Shown here: piece by piece, positions 1-6,066 of the stretch
Layout: every line of letters starts with the position of its first letter
How positions within the stretch are numbered: the first letter of the stretch is position 1
Source of the DNA: Chloroflexota bacterium
Lineage (GTDB): Bacteria > Chloroflexota > Limnocylindria > Limnocylindrales > CSP1-4
DNA: 7,021 nt
Assembly (NCBI GenBank): GCA_021789355.1
Contig: JAJYJR010000181.1
Location: 2,790 to 9,810, forward strand
Direction of reading: 5' to 3'
Program-made: the position numbers and the translations under genes
Notes under the pieces: model-generated
Told to the model about the DNA's origin: nothing
The model's input: the letters and a program-made list of their open reading frames with translations, nothing else
The model's database searches: none

Positions 1-726
1 GATCGCGAGGGTCCACGGCCGCGAGGCGCCGAAGTACGCCACCCCCGCGGCGACGGCGAGGCGCAGCGCCAGCGGCGGGGACCACGGCAGCACCGCGAGC
101 CAGTAGCTCGGCACCTCCTGGTGCGCGAGCAGGTAGTGAATCCACGATGCGGTGGCGCCCGGAGCGAACAGCAGCATCCCGGCCCCGATCGCGGCCGTCA
201 CGAGGACCGCGAGCGCGAAATCGTGCCAGCGGCGCTGCGCGAGGAGTGACACGGCGCCGACAACGGGCGTGAGCTTGACCCATGCCTGCAGCGCCCAGAG
301 GGCCGGCCGGCGCGGCACGAGCACGAGTCCGACCGCGAGCAGCGTCGCGATGTTCCCCCACACGAGCGACGCGGCGAGGGCGGCGAAGATCGGGATCCGC
401 AGGCGCACCGGCAGCGGCCAGACCAGCCAGAGGGCGCAGGCAACGAGCAGGGTGAGCCACGCGGCACAGAAGGCGGGCCACGGCAGGACGGCCGCGGGCA
501 GGAACAGCAGTACCGCGACGGGCGGGTAGATGTAGCCCGTGGAGCCGTCGATCACCCCATACAGCGGCCCGTGCCACGTCCGCCAGTAGGCGAGGGCGTC
601 GCCCGGCCAGCGCGGCTCGGCGAGCACCGCCGCGATGAACGCAACCGCGAATGCCCATGCGGCGGCGAAGACGATGAGGTCGCGCCAACGGGTCGTGGAA
701 ACCGCCGGGATCGCCGCGGGTCGCAC
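1..726 (-). CDS. GT87/DUF2029-family membrane glycosyltransferase, N-terminal part (runs off window)
   Basis: The minus strand is open from a GTG at 726 to the window edge, giving 242 residues with no stop. Proteins of the GT87 (PimE/DUF2029) family are polytopic GT-C mannosyltransferases that move a sugar from a polyprenyl-phosphate donor on the outer face of the membrane. Visible landmarks in family order are an acidic D43 in GDALAYW after the first membrane helix (candidate catalytic Asp), the YPP motif at 67-69, GN at 124-125, and KLTP at 151-154. Several hydrophobic helices lie between them. The GTG start is chosen because a strong GGAGGGAGGGA ribosome site lies just upstream (rc of 730-740). 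Usual length is near 400 residues, so roughly the last 40% is missing. The gene is divergent from the efflux operon. The family call rests on motif pattern only; the acceptor is unknown. Confidence 0.75.
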   Translation of the reverse strand, partial: MRPAAIPAVSTTRWRDLIVFAAAWAFAVAFIAAVLAEPRWPGDALAYWRTWHGPLYGVIDGSTGYIYPPVAVLLFLPAAVLPWPAFCAAWLTLLVACALWLVWPLPVRLRIPIFAALAASLVWGNIATLLAVGLVLVPRRPALWALQAWVKLTPVVGAVSLLAQRRWHDFALAVLVTAAIGAGMLLFAPGATASWIHYLLAHQEVPSYWLAVLPWSPPLALRLAVAAGVAYFGASRPWTLAI

Positions 727-751
727 TGGTCCCTCCCTCCAACGTCCGCAC

Positions 752-757
752 ACGATA
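752..757 (-). promoter_or_regulatory. Candidate -10 element for the GT87 gene
   Basis: On the minus strand this reads TATCGT, fitting the TAnnnT form of actinobacterial -10 boxes. It lies 25 bases upstream of the GTG start at 726, leaving room for a short leader with the ribosome site. No convincing -35 is seen, so this is a weak call. Confidence 0.25.
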
Positions 758-876
758 GCGTCGGGGATGGCCGCACGACACGCCCCGCAGGAACCATCCG
801 GCGCGTACGTTCGGCGACGCGGCCGGGCCGGACCGCGTCAATCGGGATGCCGTCGGTGCCGTGCAGCCATCGGTGC

Positions 877-923
877 CAGCAGGTACCTATTGACAGCAGA
901 TAGATACTGCATGTGACTTGCAG
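877..923 (+). promoter_or_regulatory. Candidate promoter-operator of the efflux pump-TetR operon
   Basis: This patch is clearly richer in A/T than its surroundings. It holds a perfect -35-like TTGACA (890-895), without a good -10 at standard spacing. Around it are an 8-bp palindrome AGGTACCT (881-888), a CAGCAG direct repeat 17 bp apart (877-882 and 894-899), and alternating half-sites GCAG (896-899), CTGC (907-910) and GCAG (920-923). CTGCA at 907-911 pairs with TGCAG at 919-923 across 7 bases. TetR repressors normally bind short dyads overlapping the promoter they control, so this is the best local candidate for the operator of the repressor encoded at 2532-3140. That link is inferred. Confidence 0.4.
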
Positions 924-978
924 AAGCTACAGAGCATCGGATCGCCGGCGATGGGGCCGGCACGGACGGAGGTCGGCC

Positions 979-2523
979 ATGGCCGGGATGACGGGAACGC
1001 GCCGCTGGTGGGCGCTCGGGGCGATGGTGCTCGCGGTCCTCGCGATCACGCTCGACGTGACGGTGCTGACGGTCGCGTTGCCGACCCTGGCCGGCGCGCT
1101 GAAGGCCTCCGAGTCGCAGCTGCAGTGGTTCGTGACGGCGTACACGCTCGCGCTGGTGGCCGGGATGCTGCCGGCGGGACTCATCGGGGACCGGTACGGG
1201 CGCCGGACCGTGGTCGTCGGCGCACTGCTCCTGTTCGTCGCCGGCTCCATCGGCTGCGCGTACGCGCCGGACCCGGCCTGGTTCATCGTCGCGCGCGTGG
1301 TGCTCGGGCTGGCCGGCGCGGCGCTGATCGTGATGGTGCTCTCGATCGTCACGGTCCTCTTCAGCGAGGCGGAGCGGCCGCGGGCCATCGGGATCTGGGG
1401 CGCGGCCAACTTCATCGGCCTCCCGCTCGGACCGATCCTCGGGGGATGGCTGCTCACGAACGCCTGGTGGGGCTGGATCTTCCTCATGAACGTGCCGGTC
1501 GCGCTGCTCGGGCTGGTCGCGGTCGTCGCGCTCGTGCCCGAGTCGAAGGCGCCGAAGGCCCCCGGCATCGATCTTCTCGGGGTGCTGCTCTCGAGCGCCG
1601 GCCTGGTCGCGCTCATGTACGGCGTCACGGAGGCGGGCGACCACGGGTGGAGCGACGCCGGCGCGCTCGCCTGGTCGGTCGCGGGCCTGGTCGTGCTCGT
1701 CCTGTTCGGGCTGTGGGAGCACCGCCTCGCCGGCAGGCCGGGCCTCCAGCCGCTCGTCGACCTGTCGCTGTTCCGCTCGCGGAGCTTCACCTGGGGCGTG
1801 GTGTGCACCGCGTTCGGGGTCTTCGGGCTCTTCGGCGTCCTGTTCGCGCTGCCGCAGTTCTTCCAGGCGGTCATGGGGCTCGACCCGCAGGGCTCGGGGT
1901 TCCGCCTGCTCCCCGCCGTCCTCGGCCTCATCGTCGGCGCGGTGCCGGCGGACCGCGTGGCGGCCCACCTCGGCGCGAAGCTCACCGTCGCGCTGGGGTT
2001 CGCGATCGTCGTGGCCGGCACGCTCGCGGGCGCCACGATGACGGCGGCGAGCGGCGATGCGTTCATCGCGGCATGGACGTTCGTGGTCGGCGCGGGCGCC
2101 GGGCTCGGGTTCGCCACGTCGGCGTCGGCGGCGCTCGTGGAGCTCTCGGCCGACCGGAGCGGTGTCGGCTCGGCGCTGCTCCAGGCCGTCATCAAGCTCG
2201 GGCCGGCCTTCGGGGCGTCGTTCCTCGGCAGCGTGCTGAACTCGACGTACCAGGCGCAGGTGAGCGTCGCCGGGCTGCCGGCCGCAGCGGCCGCGACGGT
2301 GAAGGCGAGCGTCTTCGGCGCGGTCGCCGTCGCGCAGCAGGCCGGGTCGGCGGCGCTCCTGCACTCCGCGCGGGCCGCCTTCGCGGCCGGCATGGACGAC
2401 GCGCTCCGGTTCGCGGCCGTCACGACGGTGGTCGCGATCGTCCTCGCGCTCGCGTTCCTGCCCTCGCGCCGGCACTCCGAGTCGATGCCCGTCGCACGGC
2501 GCACGGTGCCCGACGCATACTGA
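979..2523 (+). CDS. MFS transporter, DHA2 family (EmrB/QacA-type drug:H+ antiporter)
   Basis: A 514-residue inner-membrane exporter, the usual length for the 14-helix DHA2 family, which uses the proton gradient to expel drugs, dyes or secreted metabolites. The first helix carries the D1 motif LDVTVLTVALPTL (25-37), with the acidic D26 typical of the family. Motif A is GDRYGRR at 70-76 in the loop between helices 2 and 3. The antiporter motif C is ANFIGLPLGPILGGW at 143-157 in helix 5. The C-terminal half has further long hydrophobic stretches up to about 495, then a basic tail. The ATG at 979 is preferred because GGAGG lies at 968-972 with a 6-base gap; upstream in-frame starts would add a basic 22-residue extension with no ribosome site. 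It ends 8 bases before the TetR gene, so the two are very likely cotranscribed. The substrate cannot be read from the sequence. Confidence 0.93.
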   Translation: MAGMTGTRRWWALGAMVLAVLAITLDVTVLTVALPTLAGALKASESQLQWFVTAYTLALVAGMLPAGLIGDRYGRRTVVVGALLLFVAGSIGCAYAPDPAWFIVARVVLGLAGAALIVMVLSIVTVLFSEAERPRAIGIWGAANFIGLPLGPILGGWLLTNAWWGWIFLMNVPVALLGLVAVVALVPESKAPKAPGIDLLGVLLSSAGLVALMYGVTEAGDHGWSDAGALAWSVAGLVVLVLFGLWEHRLAGRPGLQPLVDLSLFRSRSFTWGVVCTAFGVFGLFGVLFALPQFFQAVMGLDPQGSGFRLLPAVLGLIVGAVPADRVAAHLGAKLTVALGFAIVVAGTLAGATMTAASGDAFIAAWTFVVGAGAGLGFATSASAALVELSADRSGVGSALLQAVIKLGPAFGASFLGSVLNSTYQAQVSVAGLPAAAAATVKASVFGAVAVAQQAGSAALLHSARAAFAAGMDDALRFAAVTTVVAIVLALAFLPSRRHSESMPVARRTVPDAY

Positions 2524-2531
2524 GCGCGACG

Positions 2532-3140
2532 ATGCGCACCTCACCATCGACGGACGAGCCACCCAGGCCCGGGCTGCGCGAGCGCAAGAAGGCGAAGACC
2601 CGCGCGCTCATCCAGGAGCACGCCCTCCGCCTGTTCGGGGAGCAGGGCTACGACGAGACGTCGATCGAGCAGATCGCCGAGGCGGCGGAGGTGTCGCCCT
2701 CCACGTTCTTCCGCTACTTCCCGACGAAGGAGGACGTGGTCCTCTACGACCCCTTCGACCCGATCCTGATCGAGGCGTTCCGCACGCAGCCGAAGGAGCT
2801 CGGGCCGGTCGCCGCGCTGCGGGCCGCCATGCAGGCCGTCCTGGGCGCCTCGACGACCGACTGGGCCGGACAGATGCGCGAGCGTGCGGACCTGCTGCTC
2901 TCGGTCCCCGACCTGCGCCGCGCCATGCTCGACGGCATGGTCGCCTCCATGGAGCCCTTCGCGGTCGCCCTCGCCGAGCGGACGGGCCGGCGGCCGGACG
3001 ACTTCGCCGTGCGCAACGCCATCGGGGCGGTGATCGGGGTGGGGCTGTTCGCGTGGTTCGACGCCGGGGGCGACACGGCCGATTTCGTCGCCCGCCTCGA
3101 TGCGGCGCTCGCGCACCTGGAGGCCGGTCTGCCGCTGTAG
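2532..3140 (+). CDS. TetR/AcrR-family transcriptional repressor
   Basis: A 202-residue regulator of normal TetR size. The N-terminal DNA-binding domain spans about 18-64: helix 1 around KTRALIQEHALRLFGEQGY, then the helix-turn-helix with TSIEQIAEAAEVSPSTFFRYF (43-63) and the family's typical KEDVV after it. The C-terminal part (about 75-200) is all-helical, as expected for ligand binding and dimerisation; the DPFDPIL and W-rich segments recall the MftR-like subgroup, but this is a loose resemblance. It starts at ATG 2532, 8 bases after the transporter's stop, with no clear ribosome site, so translational coupling is likely. Placement downstream in the same operon suggests a repressor that controls both the pump and itself, released by a pump substrate. 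The ligand is unknown. Confidence 0.93.
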   Translation: MRTSPSTDEPPRPGLRERKKAKTRALIQEHALRLFGEQGYDETSIEQIAEAAEVSPSTFFRYFPTKEDVVLYDPFDPILIEAFRTQPKELGPVAALRAAMQAVLGASTTDWAGQMRERADLLLSVPDLRRAMLDGMVASMEPFAVALAERTGRRPDDFAVRNAIGAVIGVGLFAWFDAGGDTADFVARLDAALAHLEAGLPL

Positions 3141-3161
3141 ACCGCGCACGAGAGCCTGGGG

Positions 3162-3192
3162 TCGAGCGCCTGGCGGACGGGAGCGCGTTCGA
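3162..3192 (+). terminator. Possible hairpin after the TetR gene
   Basis: TCGAGCGC (3162-3169) pairs with GCGC (3183-3186) and TCGA (3189-3192), with a 2-base bulge and a 13-base loop. It starts 21 bases past the TetR stop. There is no T-run, so it would be at best a weak or factor-assisted terminator. Confidence 0.25.
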
Positions 3193-3212
3193 GTATCGCC
3201 CCTGCGCCTGAT

Positions 3213-3252
3213 TACTCAGCATCGTGAGCAAAACTACTCAGGACGCTGAGTA
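3213..3252 (+). promoter_or_regulatory. Tandem palindromic operator, two TACTCAG-N4-CTGAGTA sites
   Basis: Site 2 is a perfect 18-bp dyad: TACTCAG (3235-3241), GACG, CTGAGTA (3246-3252). Site 1 has TACTCAG (3213-3219), CATC and GTGAGCA (3224-3230), with 5 of 7 bases of the right arm conserved. The sites start 22 bp apart, about two helical turns, so bound dimers would sit on the same face. The outer arms also form a perfect 10-bp inverted repeat, ATTACTCAGC (3211-3220) with GCTGAGTAAT (3245-3254). The block lies between the TetR gene and the DUF1003 gene and is A/T-rich for this genome. It reads as an operator for a dimeric regulator, likely over the promoter of the DUF1003-VOC pair. Which regulator binds is not known. 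Confidence 0.55.
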
Positions 3253-3413
3253 ATGTCACCGATCCTGCGCTCCGGGTGTCCGGCAACGGCTCGGCGCCAG
3301 ACCCGGCAGACCTGCTCACGCATACTGGCCCCGAAGCCGGTGCGCGCCCGGCGGACGCCGGCGGCCCGGCGGGTGCTGCGGCGCCACGTGTCCTGAAGCA
3401 GCTGGAGGCACGC

Positions 3414-3845
3414 ATGGAGAGCTACCGCACGGCCGTCACGAGGTGGCGCCACCCGGTGAACATCGCGCTGCACGCGAATGCGCCGCTGGGCGTCCGCATC
3501 GCGAACGCCGTGACCGGGTTCATGGGCTCCTGGACGTTCATCATCCTGCAGACGCTCGTCGTGGTGGGCTGGGTGGCGGGCAACGTGTACCTGGTCTTCC
3601 ACTTCGACCCGTACCCGTTCATCTTCCTGAACCTCGCGTTCAGCACGCAGGCGGCGTATGCGGCACCGCTCATCCTGCTCGCCAGCAACCAGGCCGCGAC
3701 GCGGGACCGCGCCACGCTCGAGCACGCGGCGACCGAGGCCGAGGAGGCGGACAAGAAGGACGACGAACTCCGCGCCCGGCTGGAGCGGATCGAGGCGCTC
3801 CTCGCCACGCTCGCGGAAGGACAATCGGCCGAACCGGCACGCTGA
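3414..3845 (+). CDS. DUF1003 family membrane protein
   Basis: A 143-residue protein with the DUF1003 signature: GSWTF at the start of a first membrane helix (about 38-63), the conserved FDPYPF (64-69), then LNLAFSTQAAYAAPLILLASNQ forming a second helix (about 70-92), and a DR pair (98-99). A charged helix of about 100-135, with spaced leucines, looks like a cytoplasmic coiled coil. The biochemical role of this family is not established. Start choice: ATG 3414 has GGAGG at 3404-3408 with a 5-base gap. A GTG at 3276 is also in frame and would add 46 residues rich in Ala, Gly and Pro, but it has no ribosome site and its third positions are less G/C-biased than the rest. The shorter form is therefore favoured, without certainty. 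The VOC gene follows after 40 bases. Confidence 0.85.
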   Translation: MESYRTAVTRWRHPVNIALHANAPLGVRIANAVTGFMGSWTFIILQTLVVVGWVAGNVYLVFHFDPYPFIFLNLAFSTQAAYAAPLILLASNQAATRDRATLEHAATEAEEADKKDDELRARLERIEALLATLAEGQSAEPAR

Positions 3846-3847
3846 CG

Positions 3848-3861
3848 CCGGGACGTCCCGG
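3848..3861 (+). repeat. 14-bp perfect palindrome between DUF1003 and VOC genes
   Basis: CCGGGACGTCCCGG is its own reverse complement and begins 3 bases after the DUF1003 stop. As RNA it can form a 5-bp all-GC stem with an ACGT loop. It could be an intercistronic hairpin that tunes expression, or a chance GC palindrome. There is no T-run. Confidence 0.35.
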
Positions 3862-3885
3862 GCAACCGAACAGATGGGGGGCACG

Positions 3886-4323
3886 ATGGCGACGCCGATT
3901 CAGCTGGTCTTCGACACCGCCGACCCGGACCGGGAGGCGCGCTTCTGGGCGGCCGCGCTTGGCTACGTGCTCCAGCCGCCCCCCGCCGGCTTTGCCACGT
4001 GGGACGCGTTCCTGGACGCGCAGGGGGTCCCGGCGGAGCGCCGCAACGACGCCTCGGCCGTCGTGGATCCGGACGGGCGGGGGCCGCGGATCTACTTCCA
4101 GAAGGTGCCGGAGGGGAAGACGGCGAAGAACCGGATGCACATGGACCTGAACGTCTCCGGCGGTCCCGGCGTGGAGCTGGCCGACCGCAGGCGGAGCGTC
4201 GACGCCGAGGTGGCGCGGCTCAAGGGCCTCGGCGCGACCGACGCGCGCGGCGCGATGGAGAAGGACGGCGAGTACTGGGTCCGCATGAACGACCCGGAGG
4301 GAAACGAGTTCTGCGTCCAGTGA
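3886..4323 (+). CDS. VOC family protein (glyoxalase-like domain)
   Basis: A 145-residue soluble protein with one or two vicinal-oxygen-chelate beta-alpha-beta modules. The opening IQLVFDTADPDREARFWAAALGY (5-27) is the usual first strand and helix of glyoxalase-like domains. H85 in NRMHMDLNV and E141 in DPEGNEFCVQ sit where family members place metal ligands. The family includes lyases, dioxygenases and drug-binding resistance proteins. This member most resembles the uncharacterised glyoxalase-like group common in actinomycetes, so no substrate is assigned. ATG 3886 is chosen because a G-run (3876-3881) lies 4 bases upstream; an in-frame ATG at 3874 would add only 4 residues and lacks a ribosome site. 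It probably shares a transcript with the DUF1003 gene. Confidence 0.88.
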   Translation: MATPIQLVFDTADPDREARFWAAALGYVLQPPPAGFATWDAFLDAQGVPAERRNDASAVVDPDGRGPRIYFQKVPEGKTAKNRMHMDLNVSGGPGVELADRRRSVDAEVARLKGLGATDARGAMEKDGEYWVRMNDPEGNEFCVQ

Positions 4324-4339
4324 CGGGTCCGGCGCTGCC

Positions 4340-4362
4340 CCGCTCGCGTCCGGGCCGAGCGG
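4340..4362. terminator. Hairpin after the VOC gene, possibly bidirectional
   Basis: CCGCTCG (4340-4346) pairs perfectly with CGAGCGG (4356-4362) around a 9-base loop. It starts 17 bases past the VOC stop and ends one base short of the TAG (4363-4365) that closes the minus-strand remnant. That position fits a shared terminator between convergent genes. There is no T-run on either side. Confidence 0.4.
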
Positions 4363-4549
4363 CTACGTCCGGCGCGTGTCCCGCCGGAACGGCACGACGG
4401 CCACGCCGGGAACGAGGCCGTCGTCGCCGTCAGGGCAGGTCCACGAACTGGCCGAGGAAGGCCCGCGCCGAGGGCGTGTCGAGCCGGTAGTCGACGTTCG
4501 TGGCGCGGCACGTCGAGTCGCCCGCGCCCCGGGTCGCATCGGCGCCCAC
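4363..4549 (-). pseudogene. Possible frameshifted remnant of a minus-strand gene, family unrecognised
   Basis: On the minus strand, from a GTG at 4549, a stretch reads NVDYRLDTPSARAFLGQFV and DLP, with almost every third base G or C, then stops at TGA (4430-4432). Dropping the single T of that TGA continues into GDDGLVPGVAVVPFRRDTRR, again with strong G/C third positions, and ends at TAG (4363-4365). Both halves have coding-like composition, which suggests one reading frame broken by a 1-base insertion, either real decay or a sequencing error. No proper N-terminus is visible: going further upstream would run into the start of the MFS gene. I do not recognise a family. It is also possible that this is just high-GC noise. 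Confidence 0.35.
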
Positions 4550-4567
4550 CGCGATCCGCGGGTTCGC

Positions 4568-4573
4568 TACGCT
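4568..4573 (+). promoter_or_regulatory. Candidate -10 element for the DHA1 transporter
   Basis: TACGCT fits TAnnnT and lies 31 bases upstream of the GTG at 4605, a sensible distance for a short leader. No -35 resembling TTGACA is seen at standard spacing. Confidence 0.25.
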
Positions 4574-4604
4574 GGTCCGGCCGACTCCATACGCGCGAGG
4601 CGCA

Positions 4605-5975
4605 GTGCTCCGTTCCGTGACCAGCCTGCCGCGCCGGCTTCGCGCGGCGCTCGCGGCGTACCCGCCACCGATCCGCCTGCTGTTCGTCACGCAGTCGCTC
4701 GTCGCGACCGCGAACGGCGCGCTGTACCCGTTCCTCGGCCTCTATGTGACGGCACGCTTCGGCGTGGGCATCATCGCGGCAGGCCTGGTCAGCAGCTCGT
4801 TCTTCGTCTCCGCGGCGATCTCGAGCCCCGTCGCGGGCATGCTGGCCGACCGGATCGGACGGCGTCCGATCATCGTCGGCACGCTCGCCTTCGACGCCCT
4901 GTTCCTCGCCCTGCTCGGGCTCGCGCCGACCCTGCCGCTCGTCGTGCTGGCCGTCGTCGGCTCGGGGCTCACCGGCTCCGCGATGGTCCCGGTCATCCAG
5001 GCGGACGTATCGGACGTCATGCCCCCGGAACGGCGCAGCGGCGTGTATGGGGCGATGTACCAGGCGCTCGGCCTCGGCTGGTTCCTCGGGCCCGTCATGG
5101 CCGCTCCGCTCCTGGCCCGGTTCGGGTACCCGGGCGTCTTCGGTGTGGCGACCGTGCTGCTGGTGGTTGCCGGGCTGCTGGTCTGGCGGCGGCTGCCCGA
5201 AACCCTGATGCGTCCGGGTCGCGGGCGTCCGACGTTCGTCGACGAACGCGGCGCGCTCGCCGTCGCGGCGCCGGGCGAGGCGGACGGGCTTCGCGGTCTC
5301 CAGGAGGAGTCCGGGTCGGATCGCCCGGGCGGGGCTGTCGCCCCGGAGCCCGCCGGCCGCGGGAGTGTGCCGGCGGTCGATGGCGGGCCCGCGGCCTGGT
5401 ATCTCGACCGCCGTCTGCTCCTCTACGTCGCCCTTCACCTCTGCTCGTTCGGCGCGTACGTCCAGCTCTTCAACATCTTCCCGATCGATGCGCGGGACCG
5501 GCTGGGCCTCTCGGCCGATGCGTGGGCGGCGATCCTGGCCGTCAACGGCGCGATGATCCTGTTCGGCCAGCCGATCGTGTCGAAGCTCGCCGCCCGGCTT
5601 CACAAGCCGTACGCGGTGGCCGTCGGTGTCCTCGCCTGGTCGGTCGGGTTCACGCTGGTCGGGATGATCCGCGAGCCCGTGCTCGTGCTGCCTGCGGTCG
5701 TCGTCCTGACGCTGGGCGAGATGACCGTCTTTCCGATCCAGCCCGCGGTCGTCGCCGAGCTGGCTCCGCCGGACGCGCGGGCCCGGTACCAGGGCGCCCT
5801 GTCGACGGGAGGATCGATCGGCAACGCGGCGGCACCGACGATCGGCGCGGTCGCCGTGGCGTGGCTGGGCGGGGGCTGGTGGATCCTCCTCGGAGCTCTG
5901 CTGGTCGGCCTCGCGTGGGGGTACGTCGCGTTCGGACGCCGCGTCTTCCAGCGGGCGTCCCTGGCCCCGGCGTGA
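4605..5975 (+). CDS. MFS transporter, DHA1-type (12-helix) exporter
   Basis: A 456-residue inner-membrane transporter. The N-terminal half opens with a first helix near 24-48. Motif A is GMLADRIGRRPIIV at 78-91, and a motif-C-like GLGWFLGPVMAAPLL is at 156-170. Halves are joined by an unusually long hydrophilic loop (about 200-268) rich in Gly, Pro, Glu and Arg. The C-terminal half then gives six more helices (about 269-442). This layout matches drug:H+ antiporter family 1 and related MdtH-like exporters; the substrate is unknown. GTG 4605 is chosen for GAGG at 4597-4600 only 4 bases upstream. A second GTG at 4617 is possible; a far-upstream GTG at 4500 has no ribosome site and adds a poorly hydrophobic tail. 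It appears to be a single-gene unit, closed by the hairpin at 6002-6024. Confidence 0.9.
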   Translation: MLRSVTSLPRRLRAALAAYPPPIRLLFVTQSLVATANGALYPFLGLYVTARFGVGIIAAGLVSSSFFVSAAISSPVAGMLADRIGRRPIIVGTLAFDALFLALLGLAPTLPLVVLAVVGSGLTGSAMVPVIQADVSDVMPPERRSGVYGAMYQALGLGWFLGPVMAAPLLARFGYPGVFGVATVLLVVAGLLVWRRLPETLMRPGRGRPTFVDERGALAVAAPGEADGLRGLQEESGSDRPGGAVAPEPAGRGSVPAVDGGPAAWYLDRRLLLYVALHLCSFGAYVQLFNIFPIDARDRLGLSADAWAAILAVNGAMILFGQPIVSKLAARLHKPYAVAVGVLAWSVGFTLVGMIREPVLVLPAVVVLTLGEMTVFPIQPAVVAELAPPDARARYQGALSTGGSIGNAAAPTIGAVAVAWLGGGWWILLGALLVGLAWGYVAFGRRVFQRASLAPA

Positions 5976-6001
5976 CCGCCTCGTTGTGCCGCCGTCGACG
6001 C

Positions 6002-6024
6002 CGTGACGCCGGCGAGGCGTCACG
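6002..6024 (+). terminator. Strong hairpin terminator after the DHA1 transporter
   Basis: CGTGACGCC (6002-6010) pairs perfectly with GGCGTCACG (6016-6024) around the 5-base loop GGCGA. This 9-bp GC-rich stem starts 27 bases past the transporter's stop. It lacks a long T-run, as is common in high-GC actinomycetes. It separates the transporter from the promoter of the DUF998 gene. Confidence 0.6.
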
Positions 6025-6030
6025 AGATCC

Positions 6031-6059
6031 TTGACGCGTCCGCGAGACCCGCCGACAGT
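6031..6059 (+). promoter_or_regulatory. Promoter of the DUF998 gene, leaderless type
   Basis: TTGACG (6031-6036) matches the -35 consensus at 5 of 6 bases. After a 17-base spacer, GACAGT (6054-6059) is a fair -10 with the conserved second A and final T. The ATG at 6067 falls 7 bases after the -10, where transcription would be expected to begin. No ribosome site precedes that ATG, consistent with a leaderless transcript. Confidence 0.45.
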
Positions 6060-6066
6060 ACGCGGC

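Noticed and set aside
152..529. 125-residue plus-strand frame opposite the GT87 gene
   Set aside because: Low-complexity Ala/Ser/Thr/Arg composition. The minus strand of the same region carries membrane helices and GT87 landmarks.
838..2562. Long open frame on the minus strand (574 residues) across the DHA2 transporter
   Set aside because: Its translation is dominated by Arg, Glu, Asp and Pro, as expected from the antisense of a high-GC gene. The plus-strand frame has clear MFS motifs.
918..3140. A 740-residue plus-strand frame that would fuse upstream sequence to the TetR protein
   Set aside because: The first 530 or so residues are Arg/Gly/Ala-rich out-of-frame translation of the transporter gene. 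The TetR domain has a natural ATG at 2532, so no fusion is supported.
4327..4375. 9-bp direct repeat GTCCGGCGC (4327-4335 and 4367-4375) as a possible attachment or target-site duplication
   Set aside because: The repeat is short and GC-rich, encloses only a hairpin, and no integrase or transposase is present.
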